Source: Promicromonosporaceae bacterium (lineage in GTDB: Bacteria > Actinomycetota > Actinomycetes > Actinomycetales > Cellulomonadaceae). From it: 13,340 nt of DNA. The stretch is taken from positions 1-13,340 of the forward strand of contig WRIF01000010.1 of assembly GCA_009782865.1 (NCBI GenBank). Direction: 5' to 3'. A program made the translations under genes and the position numbers. Within the stretch, counting starts at the first letter, position 1. Every line of letters begins with the position of its first letter. The notes below the pieces were generated by a model. The model worked only from the letters and a program-made list of their open reading frames with translations. It made no database searches and had not been told where the DNA came from. Of this stretch, positions 6,605 to 13,340 are shown piece after piece.

Positions 6605-7689
6605 TATACGTTGAAGCGGAACTCCACCACGTCGCCGTCCTGCATCACATACTCCTTGCCCTCGATGCGGGCCTTGCCGGCGGCGCGGGCGGCAGCGATG
6701 GACCCGGCGGCCACGAGCTCATCGAACGAGATGACCTCGGCCTTGATGAAGCCGCGCTCAAAGTCGGTGTGGATCACCCCGGCGGCCTCGGGGGCCTTGG
6801 CGCCCTCGCGGATGGTCCAGGCGCGGGACTCCTTGGGGCCGGCGGTGAGATAGGTCTGTAGGCCCAGGGTGTCGAAGCCCACGCGGGCCAGTTGGTCCAG
6901 GCCGGCCTCCTCCTGGCCCGAGTCGGCCAGCATCTCGGCCGCCTCCTCGGCGTCGAGCTCGACGAGTTCGGACTCAAACTGGGCATCCAGGAAGATCGCC
7001 TCGGCCGGGGCCACCAGGGCCGACAGTTCGGCCCGCAGGGCGGCGTCGGCCAGTCCGGCCTCGTCCATGTTGAAGACGTAGATGAACGGCTTGGCGGACA
7101 TCAGCTGCAACGGCTTGATGTCGGCCAGGTCGAGGCCTGCCGCCGCCGCTCCCTGGAACAAGGTGGTACCCGCCTCCAAGATCTGCTGCGCCTTGAGGGC
7201 GGCGGTGAGCGGGGCGTACTCCCCCTTGACCAGCCGCCCTTCCTTGTCCAGGCGGACGATCGCCTTCTCCAGGGTCTGCAGGTCGGCGAGGATCAGCTCG
7301 GTGGAGATGGTTTCGATGTCGCCGGCGGCATCGGTCGAACCCTCGACCCTCACCACGTCTGGGTCGGAAAAGACCCGGGTGACCTGGCAGATGGCATCCG
7401 CCTCGCGGATATTGGCCAGGAACTTGTTCCCCAGGCCCTCGCCCTCGGAGGCGCCCTTGACGATGCCGGCGATGTCCACAAACGACACGGTCGCGTTGAT
7501 GGTCTTCTCCGAGTTGAACATCTGGGCCAAGACGCCCAGGCGCGGGTCGGGCAGGTTCACCACCCCGATGTTCGGTTCGATGGTTGCGAACGGGTAGTTC
7601 GCCGCGAGGACCGTCGCCCGGGTCAGGGCGTTGAACAGGGTGGACTTGCCGACGTTGGGCAGGCCGACGATGCCGATAGTGAGAGCCAC
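6604..7689 (-). CDS. ychF: YchF/OLA1-family redox-regulated ATPase
   Basis: Universally conserved translation-linked P-loop ATPase that binds ribosomes and is tied to stress responses. 361 residues, matching the family's roughly 363. P-loop GLPNVGKST near residues 8-16, G2 segment NYPFATIEPNIG, G3 with switch II DIAGIVKGASEGEGLGNKFL, and the diagnostic G4 NMDE in place of NKxD, the change that makes the family prefer ATP over GTP. The C-terminus ends in a TGS domain (AWTIREGAKAPEAAGVIHTDFERGFIKAEV and onward). The GTG at 7689 is chosen because it gives the canonical (M)ALTIGIVGLPN start; the frame stays open 168 nt further upstream but this is shadow sequence over the exporter gene. No Shine-Dalgarno precedes it; TAGAAT lies 8 nt upstream. 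It follows the exporter membrane gene after 37 nt. Confidence 0.97.
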   Translation of the reverse strand: MALTIGIVGLPNVGKSTLFNALTRATVLAANYPFATIEPNIGVVNLPDPRLGVLAQMFNSEKTINATVSFVDIAGIVKGASEGEGLGNKFLANIREADAICQVTRVFSDPDVVRVEGSTDAAGDIETISTELILADLQTLEKAIVRLDKEGRLVKGEYAPLTAALKAQQILEAGTTLFQGAAAAGLDLADIKPLQLMSAKPFIYVFNMDEAGLADAALRAELSALVAPAEAIFLDAQFESELVELDAEEAAEMLADSGQEEAGLDQLARVGFDTLGLQTYLTAGPKESRAWTIREGAKAPEAAGVIHTDFERGFIKAEVISFDELVAAGSIAAARAAGKARIEGKEYVMQDGDVVEFRFNV

Positions 7690-7697
7690 GTTGGGAC

Positions 7698-7703
7698 ATT
7701 CTA
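7698..7703 (-). promoter_or_regulatory. -10 element TAGAAT upstream of ychF
   Basis: TAGAAT matches 5 of 6 of TATAAT and ends 8 nt before the GTG start, so a transcript from it would have a leader of about 0-2 nt. It lies in the 37-nt gap after the exporter gene. No clear -35 is visible in the GC-rich sequence upstream. Confidence 0.45.
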
Positions 7704-7726
7704 GCCCCGCCCACCCGCACCGGCCC

Positions 7727-9424
7727 CTACGGGAAGTTGGTGACCTGTTGCAGGATCTCCGGGGCTCGCCGTTCGAGGGCGCGGGCGCCCCAGCGAACCC
7801 CACCGATGAGGACGAGGAGGCCGACGGCCGCGCCCACCACCAGGGCCGCCAGACCAAGGGTGAGGACCAGCGCCCCCGGGCTGACGATCGACAACACCAC
7901 CGAGGCGATGGCCAGCGCGACCGCCGGCAACAACACCAGCCCGAGCAGGCCCACCTGCACCCCCAAGGAGACCATGGAGGCCATCGCCGCGCCCTGCGGC
8001 TGCTTCAGCGGAGACTCCCCCGGCTTGACCATGGGGTAGAGCCAGCGCGCCGAGGCGGCCGATCCAATGCCCAGGGAGGCGCCCAGGATGCACAGCGTCA
8101 CCCCCAAGATGGCAGGCAGCCATGCCCAGTGCCCGGTGACCCAGGAGGCGGCCACGCACAGGGCGACCGTCAGCGGCAGGCCGACGACGGCCACCGGGAT
8201 CAGGCGGCCCCAGCGGTCGGCCCGACCGGGGACGCCGACGGCGACATGCAGGGCGAAGGCGGTGTAGTCGGAGGCGACATCGTTGGCAATCGAGACACCC
8301 ATGACCCACGCCACCAGCGGCGGGGCGAGCATCATCAGGGAGACGATCTCACCGTCGCCCACCCGCCCGGCGAAGAAGAAGATGACGGGGATCGAGACCA
8401 CCGCGAGCAGGGAGATCGAGTAGCGGGGGTCGCGGAACCAGTAGGTGGCCGCGCGGGCGGCGACGGCACCGGTCGGAGTGGCCGGGAAACGCGCGAACCA
8501 GCCGAGGCCCTTGGCCTTCTCCGCCTTGGCCGAACCGGTGCGCGGGTTGGTCAACACCCGACCAATCCCCCACGCCCACAGGGCGAACAGCGCCGCCAGC
8601 GTGGCCAACGCGATGAGGAACTGCCATCCGGCCGTCCCCCAGTCGCCCAGGTAGGCCGACCGGGCCATGCCCCATGGGGCGCCCAGGGGGGTCCAGCCGG
8701 CATTGGTGGCAATCTCGTCGAGCAGGCCCCGCAGCGCGGCGGGGCTGAGCCCCGTCTCCTCGAAGTGAGCGGTGAGGACCGTAAGCAGCGGCGAGATGGC
8801 CAAGATGGCCAGGAAGCCGACCACGGTCAGCGCCTCCCGGGTCCGGCGGCCCTCCATGAGCGGCGCCAGCACTGTGGTCAGCGCCCGCGACCCGACCAGG
8901 CAGATCCCGAAGGCGAGCACCACCCCGAGCAGGGCCAGCAGGAACACCACCAGTGACCTTGAGGCCCACATCCCGGCCAACGCGAGCAGGGCAAACAGGG
9001 TGGCAATCGCCGGGATGGAGACCAGGCCCGCCATGGTCAGCCCGCCCAGCAGGCGACCGCGACTCAGGGGATACAGCGCGAATCGCTGTGGGTCGAGCGT
9101 GGCGTCGACCCCGTACAAAAAGATGGGCAGCAGCCACCAGCCGGCCACGACCAGCGCGCCGATCAACACCACCACCTCGGCGACGGTGGTGACGTCCCCG
9201 AGGTTGCCCCATAGCGCGACCGCGACCGCGCCCAACACCATCGAGGCCGCGTACACCACGCCGAACACGAAGCCGATGGTCTGCCAGATCGACCTGCGCA
9301 GGGCATTGCCCAGCAGGGTCAGCTTCAGGCGGGCAAAGGTGGAGATCGGCACGGTCACCGGCCTGGCGCCTGCGGGCAGGCCAGCACCTGATCCAGGCGC
9401 GGTGCCGCTCGACGTCGCCATCAT
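7727..9424 (-). CDS. ABC-2-type exporter membrane subunit
   Basis: Integral membrane partner of the ATPase encoded just upstream; together they probably export a compound or lipid across the cytoplasmic membrane. 565 residues. After a Gly/Ala/Pro-rich cytoplasmic start comes a basic segment (FARLKLTLLGNALRRS) and about a dozen hydrophobic segments in two halves separated by a charged stretch near residues 300-330 (NPRTGSAKAEKAKGLGWFARF); the second half begins with AARAATYWFRDPRYS, a pattern typical of large actinobacterial ABC-2 permeases. No signal peptide or extracellular enzyme domain is seen. The start ATG overlaps the ATPase stop as TGATG, so the two are translationally coupled; a second ATG follows directly at 9421. 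The substrate is unknown, and there is no resistance or biosynthesis gene alongside to suggest one. Confidence 0.88.
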   Translation of the reverse strand: MMATSSGTAPGSGAGLPAGARPVTVPISTFARLKLTLLGNALRRSIWQTIGFVFGVVYAASMVLGAVAVALWGNLGDVTTVAEVVVLIGALVVAGWWLLPIFLYGVDATLDPQRFALYPLSRGRLLGGLTMAGLVSIPAIATLFALLALAGMWASRSLVVFLLALLGVVLAFGICLVGSRALTTVLAPLMEGRRTREALTVVGFLAILAISPLLTVLTAHFEETGLSPAALRGLLDEIATNAGWTPLGAPWGMARSAYLGDWGTAGWQFLIALATLAALFALWAWGIGRVLTNPRTGSAKAEKAKGLGWFARFPATPTGAVAARAATYWFRDPRYSISLLAVVSIPVIFFFAGRVGDGEIVSLMMLAPPLVAWVMGVSIANDVASDYTAFALHVAVGVPGRADRWGRLIPVAVVGLPLTVALCVAASWVTGHWAWLPAILGVTLCILGASLGIGSAASARWLYPMVKPGESPLKQPQGAAMASMVSLGVQVGLLGLVLLPAVALAIASVVLSIVSPGALVLTLGLAALVVGAAVGLLVLIGGVRWGARALERRAPEILQQVTNFP

Positions 9425-10263
9425 CACTTGCCCTGACCGTGCAGCCACGAGAGGGTCTCGCCTTCCTTGCGACCGCCCACCAGGTCCACGAACACGGACT
9501 CGAGGTCGCGTCCGCCGCGCACCTCGTCGACCGGGCCCGCGGCGAGCACCTGTCCCTGTGCCATGACCGCCACGTGGGAGCACATGCGCTGGACTAGGTC
9601 CATGACGTGCGAGGAGACGATCACCGTGCCGCCCGAGGAGACGAAGTCGGCGAGGATGTCGCGGATGTTGGCGGCGGAGACGGGGTCGACGGACTCGAAG
9701 GGCTCGTCGAGCACCACCACCTGGGGGGCGTGGATGAGCGCGCAGGCCAGGGCCACCTTCTTGGTCATGCCGGCGCTGTAGTCGACCACAAACTTGTCCC
9801 GCGCCTTGGTGAGGTCCATCGCGCCGAGCAGGTCCTCGACGCGGGCCGCCACCTCCGCGCGGTCCATGCCATGCAGCAGGCCGGCGTAGGTGATCAGCTG
9901 CGCGCCGGTGAGGCGATCAAAGAGCCGCACGCCGTCGGGGAGCACGCCGAGCAGGCGCTTGGCCGGGGTGGGGGCGGCCCAGACGTCGACGCCGAGAACG
10001 GTGACGGCTCCGAAGTCGGGGCGCAGCAGCCCGGTGGCCATCGACAACGACGTGGTCTTGCCCGCCCCGTTGGGCCCCACCAGCCCATACATCGATCCAC
10101 GGGGCACGTCCAGGTCGACGCCGGCCACCGCGATCACCTCTCCGAACTTCTTCCACAGGCCGCGCCAGGACAGGGCGGCGCCTGGATTCGGGGCCGACGC
10201 AGGGGGCGGGGCGAGATGGGCGGCGGGTACCGGAAAGGCCCCGGTGGCGGGCGAGTCGTTCAT
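9424..10263 (-). CDS. ABC exporter ATPase (ABC-2/CcmA-like)
   Basis: Nucleotide-binding subunit that powers the membrane protein encoded next. 279 residues: a Pro/Ala-rich tail of about 30 residues, Walker A GPNGAGKT (63-70), a Q-loop position occupied by the PD of VLPDG (109-110), signature YSAGMTKK (162-169), Walker B VVVLDE (182-187), D-loop SVD (191-193) and H-loop His219 in SSH. All catalytic elements are present. The signature departs from LSGGQ and the Q-loop has Asp, both seen in ABC-2-type exporters. The start ATG at 10263 has no Shine-Dalgarno; TAGGCT at 10270-10275 lies 6 nt upstream. It is the first gene of the minus-strand run to ychF and the toxin-antitoxin pair. Confidence 0.93.
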   Translation of the reverse strand: MNDSPATGAFPVPAAHLAPPPASAPNPGAALSWRGLWKKFGEVIAVAGVDLDVPRGSMYGLVGPNGAGKTTSLSMATGLLRPDFGAVTVLGVDVWAAPTPAKRLLGVLPDGVRLFDRLTGAQLITYAGLLHGMDRAEVAARVEDLLGAMDLTKARDKFVVDYSAGMTKKVALACALIHAPQVVVLDEPFESVDPVSAANIRDILADFVSSGGTVIVSSHVMDLVQRMCSHVAVMAQGQVLAAGPVDEVRGGRDLESVFVDLVGGRKEGETLSWLHGQGK

Positions 10264-10471
10264 GCCGCCAGCCTATAGCCCACCCCTGTCATGCAGGCGA
10301 CCTCGGGACCGGCCGAGCCTGGCGCTGCGGCCGGCGACAAGGCGGGGCACCGGGACGCCGACGCCCGAACAGGTCGACCAGGCGGAAAACGGGCAGACAA
10401 GGTGAACACCGACAGGGACATCTGGCGCCACCCGAGGTGCCGCCTGGCCCGGGATCGGGTGTGCTGGGGAC
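10264..10471. promoter_or_regulatory. Divergent gap between exporter ATPase and hydrolase genes
   Basis: A 208-bp gap between outward-facing genes. Toward the ATPase gene, TAGGCT (10270-10275, minus strand) ends 6 nt before the ATG, a candidate leaderless -10; the overlapping TATAGG (10272-10277) is an alternative. CCGGCC (10309-10314) and GGCCGG (10329-10334) form a 6-bp inverted repeat. I see no clear promoter toward the plus-strand hydrolase gene and no credible small gene. Confidence 0.4.
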
Positions 10472-11095
10472 ATGGCCACCTCGACCGTCGTCCAACTCCT
10501 TGGCCATTCGGCCGCCCTGGTGATCGGCGGGCAGGCGACCATCCTCGTCGACCCGGGCTCCTGGAGCGCTCGCCCCGAGCCCGAAGAGTATGACGCCATC
10601 TTCGTCACCCACGGCCATCCCGACCATCTTGATCCGCCATGGGTGCTCGCCGCCGGCAAGCCGGTCTGGGGGCCGGCCGATGTCCTCGACCTCCTCCGCC
10701 AGGCCGGCGCCGACCCCGCGCTGCTGAACCTCGTCACTCCGGGCACCGCCTGCGAGGTTGGCGACCTGCGGGTTGAGGCGTTTGCCAGCACGCATGCGGA
10801 GATCGCCCCGCAGATTCCCCTCCCCTCAAACCTGGCCTACCTGTTCAACGGCGTGGTGCTACACCCGGGCGACTCCTTTCCCCGCCTCCCCCACGCCGAG
10901 CGTGTCTTGGAGTTGCTGACCCCAATCGCCGGGCCCTGGTGCCGGATCGCCGATGCGGTGGCGTTCGTCAAGTACTACCCGAATGCCAGGGTGCTCCCGA
11001 TCCATCATGCCGTCCTCAATGACGACGGCTTGGCCCTGGCCGCCCGCGTCCTGGCGAACTCGTTGCCGGGGCGTGAGATCGCTCCCGTCGACTAG
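10472..11095 (+). CDS. Metallo-beta-lactamase-fold hydrolase, UlaG-like
   Basis: Cytosolic metal-dependent hydrolase of unknown substrate. 207 residues, in range for the short UlaG-like branch. The metal-binding motif HGHPDH (47-52) supplies His47, His49, Asp51 and His52; further expected ligands are His108 in STHAEIA, Asp134 in LHPGDS and His178/His179 in LPIHHA. The N-terminal LLGHSAALVIGGQATILVDPG matches the GHS...DPG opening of UlaG-type proteins. There is no signal peptide and no added domain. The ATG at 10472 is preceded only by a weak GGGG tract. It is followed by rmuC on the same strand but 174 bp away, so they may not share a transcript. Related proteins act on phosphoesters or lactones; none can be assigned here. 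Confidence 0.88.
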   Translation: MATSTVVQLLGHSAALVIGGQATILVDPGSWSARPEPEEYDAIFVTHGHPDHLDPPWVLAAGKPVWGPADVLDLLRQAGADPALLNLVTPGTACEVGDLRVEAFASTHAEIAPQIPLPSNLAYLFNGVVLHPGDSFPRLPHAERVLELLTPIAGPWCRIADAVAFVKYYPNARVLPIHHAVLNDDGLALAARVLANSLPGREIAPVD

Positions 11096-11119
11096 GCCGG
11101 GCCCCACCAGTCGGCCGTG

Positions 11120-11211
11120 CCGCATCCTCCGCCCTGAACCTCCTGCAACTTCCTTCCTAGAATTTCTGCAACTTCCACCCTGAAGTCTCTGCAACTTCCG
11201 CCCTAGCGCCA
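11120..11211 (+). repeat. Tandem 23-bp repeat, about four copies, upstream of rmuC
   Basis: CTGCAACTTCC recurs exactly at 11143, 11166 and 11189, a constant 23-bp period; the 12 nt after each copy are variants of NCCCTGAAGTCT. The preceding 23 bp (11120-11142) are a decayed fourth copy sharing CCCTGAA. Neighbouring units match at about 17 of 23 positions. ACTTC followed by GAAGT in the second unit (11171-11186) makes a small inverted repeat. No unique spacers are present, so this is not a CRISPR array. Confidence 0.75.
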
Positions 11212-11236
11212 TAGGGCCACGACGCCGACGAGACGA

Positions 11237-11262
11237 CCCTTTGTCAGTGCCTCGTGACAGGG
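11237..11262 (+). promoter_or_regulatory. Inverted repeat over the rmuC leader
   Basis: TGTCA (11242-11246) and TGACA (11255-11259) flank 8 nt, and CCC (11237-11239) can pair with GGG (11260-11262) across a bulge. The right arm contains CAGGG, the only purine tract near the rmuC start at 11270, so an RNA hairpin here could mask the ribosome site. TTGTCA (11241-11246) also resembles a -35 but has no matching -10. Confidence 0.35.
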
Positions 11263-11269
11263 TTGAGTC

Positions 11270-12436
11270 ATGAGTACGACGACGATCCTGCTGTTGGCCC
11301 TCGCCCTGCTGGCCGGCGGCGCGCTGGGATTCGCCTGGGCGACGGCGCGGGGCGCCGCCTCACGACGCTCGCTCGAGCTGGAACAGATTCGCGTGCGCTC
11401 CGAGTTGCAGGGGGCGCGGCAGGAGGCGGCGGGCCTGCGCGGGATCCTGTCCGAGCGGGACGCCGCCGCGCGCGAGGAGGCGTCGCTGCGCTCCCTGGTG
11501 GAGCCCCTACAGGAGGCCCTGGCCCAGGCGGCCGCCCAGGCCGAGGCCGCCGACCGTTCGCGGGCCGTGGGGCAGGCCACGCTGGCCGAGCAGCTGCGCG
11601 GCCTGGAGGCGGCCAACCGAGAGCTGCGCCGCGGCACCTCCGACCTGCTAACCGCCCTGCGCTCGTCACAGACGCGCGGCGCCTGGGGGGAACTGCAGCT
11701 GCGCCGGGTGGTCGAGGCGGCCGGCATGCTTCCCCATGTCGACTTCGTGGAGCAACCCTCCGTGCGCGACGGAGCCGGCTCGCTGCTCCGACCCGACCTG
11801 GTGGTGCGGCTGGCCGGCGGCAAGCAGGTGGTGGTCGATGCAAAGGTCGCCCTGCTCGGCTACCTGGAGGCGCAGCAGACCGATTGCCCGGTAACGCGCG
11901 AGTCCTGCCTCGATGCGCATGTCAGGCAGGTGCGCAAGCATGTCGCCGACCTCTCGGCCAAGGAGTACTGGAACCAGTTCGCGGCCTGCCCAGAGTTTGT
12001 GGTGATGTTCGTGCCCGCCGAGGCGATCCTGTCGGCCGCCGCCGAGCGCGATGCCAACCTGCTAGAGGACGCCGCCCGGGCCGGGGTGATCATCGCCACC
12101 CCCATGACCCTGATCGCCCTGCTGCGCACGGTGGCGTTCGCCTGGCGGCAGGACGCCCTCGCCGCCAATGCCGCCGAGGTGCTGCGGGTCGGCAAGGAGT
12201 TGCACTCCCGGCTGGCCACCCTCGGCAAACATGTCACCTCGATGGGCTCGGCCCTGGAACGCGCCGTCAAGGGGTACAACTCGTTTGTCGGTTCGCTGGA
12301 GTCGCAGGTGTTGGTGTCGGCCCGCCGGATGGTGGCACTCGACGTCGTCGACTCTCGGCACGCGCTGCCCGAGCTGTCCGGGATCGAGGAGGGACTGCGG
12401 CCGCTGTCTCGCCCGGAGTTGGTCTCGCCCGAGTAG
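11270..12436 (+). CDS. rmuC: DNA recombination protein RmuC
   Basis: Membrane-anchored protein with a predicted PD-(D/E)XK-like nuclease fold; in E. coli its loss raises recombination between short inverted repeats. 388 residues: one N-terminal membrane helix (about 4-24, ILLLALALLAGGALGFAWA), an Ala/Glu/Arg-rich coiled coil (about 30-125), then the RmuC domain with RGAWGE (136-141), RPDLVV (174-179), the putative active-site VVVDAKV (187-193), EYWNQF, PEFVVMFVPAEAIL and TPMTLIALLRTVAFAWRQ. The C-terminal helical part VKGYNSFVGSLESQVL is intact, so the gene looks complete. The ATG at 11270 is chosen because it begins the membrane helix directly. It converges with ispH, 10 bp apart. Confidence 0.96.
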   Translation: MSTTTILLLALALLAGGALGFAWATARGAASRRSLELEQIRVRSELQGARQEAAGLRGILSERDAAAREEASLRSLVEPLQEALAQAAAQAEAADRSRAVGQATLAEQLRGLEAANRELRRGTSDLLTALRSSQTRGAWGELQLRRVVEAAGMLPHVDFVEQPSVRDGAGSLLRPDLVVRLAGGKQVVVDAKVALLGYLEAQQTDCPVTRESCLDAHVRQVRKHVADLSAKEYWNQFAACPEFVVMFVPAEAILSAAAERDANLLEDAARAGVIIATPMTLIALLRTVAFAWRQDALAANAAEVLRVGKELHSRLATLGKHVTSMGSALERAVKGYNSFVGSLESQVLVSARRMVALDVVDSRHALPELSGIEEGLRPLSRPELVSPE

Positions 12437-12439
12437 CGC

Positions 12440-12470
12440 AGCCTGCCTAGCGCAGCTCGCGCGGCAGGCT
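12440..12470. terminator. Stem-loop between convergent rmuC and ispH
   Basis: AGCCTGCC (12440-12447) and GGCAGGCT (12463-12470) form a perfect 8-bp stem with a 15-nt loop, straddling the 10-bp gap and the last ispH codons. It could serve as a two-way terminator or transcription collision site. No T run follows on either strand, so intrinsic termination is uncertain. Confidence 0.4.
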
Positions 12471-13340
12471 GAAGGTCAGCTCCTCGGTGAGGATGCGGCG
12501 TTCCTCCACGTCGGCGTAGCCAAGCTCGGCGAGCCTGGTCAGCACATCGCGCACCAATATCTCCGGCACGGACGCCCCCGAGGTCACCCCCACCGTTTGC
12601 GCTCCCTCCAGCCAGGCGGCATCGATCTCCGCCGCGAAGTCAACCCGGTGCGCCGCCCCGGCCCCGGCCTGCCTGGCCACCTCGACCAGGCGCACCGAAT
12701 TAGACGAGTTGGCCGAGCCCACTACGATCACCACCTCGCACTCCGGCGCCATCTCCTTGACCGCTCCCTGCCGGTTCTGCGTGGCGTAGCAGATGTCATC
12801 GGAGGGGGGATCCTGCAACAGCGGGAATCTCCGCCGCAGCGCCGCCACGGCCTGGCGCGTCTCATCCACGGAGAGCGTGGTCTGAGAGAGCCACACCACC
12901 TTGGATTCGTCTCGCACCTGCACTCGGGCAATGTCGGCGATCGAGTTGATGACCTGCACCCGCTCCGGCGCCTCGCCGGCGGTGCCCTCGACCTCCTCGT
13001 GCCCGGTGTGACCGATCAGCAGGATGTCGTAGTCGCCGACGGCGAAACGCCGCGCCTCGTTGTGCACCTTGGTGACAAGCGGACAGGTGGCGTCGATCGT
13101 CCTCAGCCCGAGCTGCTGCGCGGCGACGCGCACTTCCGGCGCTATGCCGTGCGCGGAGAAGACAACGACCCCACCCTCCGGTACTTCCTCGATTTCCTCG
13201 ACGAAGACGGCCCCACGTTTTTCCAGCTCGTTGACCACATGCGTGTTATGCACGATCTGCTTTCGCACGTACACCGGCGCCCCGAACCGGTCGAGTGCCA
13301 TCTCCACAGCTTGCACAGCACGGTCGACCCCTGCGCAGTA
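12447..13340 (-). CDS. ispH: 4-hydroxy-3-methylbut-2-enyl diphosphate reductase IspH (N-terminus off the right edge)
   Basis: Last enzyme of the MEP isoprenoid pathway; its iron-sulfur cluster reduces HMBPP to IPP and DMAPP in the cytosol. 297 residues are visible and the frame is open to the edge, beginning YCAGVDRAV, so only about 10-20 residues are missing. All three cluster cysteines are seen: in YCAGV (visible residue 2), DATCPL (86) and DDICYAT (184). Substrate residues are also present: His in VHNTHVV, His in SAHGIAP, His and the proton-relay Glu in [11 protein letters not shown], the QTTLSV Thr and [11 protein letters not shown]. The GTG at 13316 is internal and is not the start. The stop is TAG, 10 bp from the rmuC stop. 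Confidence 0.97.
   Translation of the reverse strand, partial: YCAGVDRAVQAVEMALDRFGAPVYVRKQIVHNTHVVNELEKRGAVFVEEIEEVPEGGVVVFSAHGIAPEVRVAAQQLGLRTIDATCPLVTKVHNEARRFAVGDYDILLIGHTGHEEVEGTAGEAPERVQVINSIADIARVQVRDESKVVWLSQTTLSVDETRQAVAALRRRFPLLQDPPSDDICYATQNRQGAVKEMAPECEVVIVVGSANSSNSVRLVEVARQAGAGAAHRVDFAAEIDAAWLEGAQTVGVTSGASVPEILVRDVLTRLAELGYADVEERRILTEELTFSLPRELR

Noticed and set aside
7631..8956. Plus-strand open frame (441 codons) opposite the exporter membrane gene
   Set aside because: Shadow of a hydrophobic coding sequence, giving a Gln/Gly/Asp/Arg-rich product without recognisable family.
11120..11211. CRISPR array
   Set aside because: Repeats are adjoining 23-bp units with no unique spacers and no cas genes nearby.
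11254..12450. Alternative plus-strand frame (398 codons) over rmuC
   Set aside because: The frame from 11270 encodes textbook RmuC motifs; this one is an Arg/Gly/Ala-rich shadow.

Overview
The window comes from a high-GC Gram-positive bacterium, almost certainly an actinobacterium. Codon third positions are strongly G/C, GTG starts are used, several genes have no Shine-Dalgarno sequence but carry a TANNNT hexamer 6-8 nt before the start (a leaderless pattern common in Actinomycetota), and ychF, rmuC and ispH lie close together as they often do in that phylum. I cannot name the genus from this sequence.

Layout. (1) Positions 1-3559, minus strand: a peptide/nickel-type ABC importer. A 680-residue lipoprotein binding protein (1517-3559) is followed, after a 215-bp spacer full of stem-loops, by a DppB-like permease with an unusually long membrane region (1301 to beyond the left edge). 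The second permease and the ATPases are presumably to the left of the window. (2) 3560-3919: a divergent 360-bp regulatory gap. (3) 3920-5914, plus strand: a PhzE-type fused aminase/glutaminase (2-amino-2-desoxyisochorismate synthase) with no other phenazine gene in the window. (4) 5911-10263, minus strand: in transcription order, an ABC-2-type exporter ATPase, its membrane partner (overlapping TGATG), the ATPase YchF, and an AbrB-type antitoxin with an overlapping PIN-domain toxin that has its own promoter. (5) 10472-12436, plus strand: an UlaG-like metallo-beta-lactamase-fold hydrolase, a spacer with a 23-bp tandem repeat, and the recombination-associated protein RmuC. (6) 12447 to beyond the right edge, minus strand: IspH of the MEP isoprenoid pathway, convergent with rmuC.

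How they work together. The binding protein and permease form one uptake system. The exporter pair forms a second transporter. YchF, RmuC and IspH are housekeeping genes. The AbrB/PIN pair is a small type II toxin-antitoxin module lodged between ychF and phzE, its toxin stop codon overlapping that of phzE. The most noteworthy items are the orphan PhzE, the three direct repeats at a well-formed leaderless antitoxin promoter, the structured binding-protein/permease spacer, the tandem repeat before rmuC, and a shared 10-mer upstream of both importer genes. I found no complete novel defence or mobile system.
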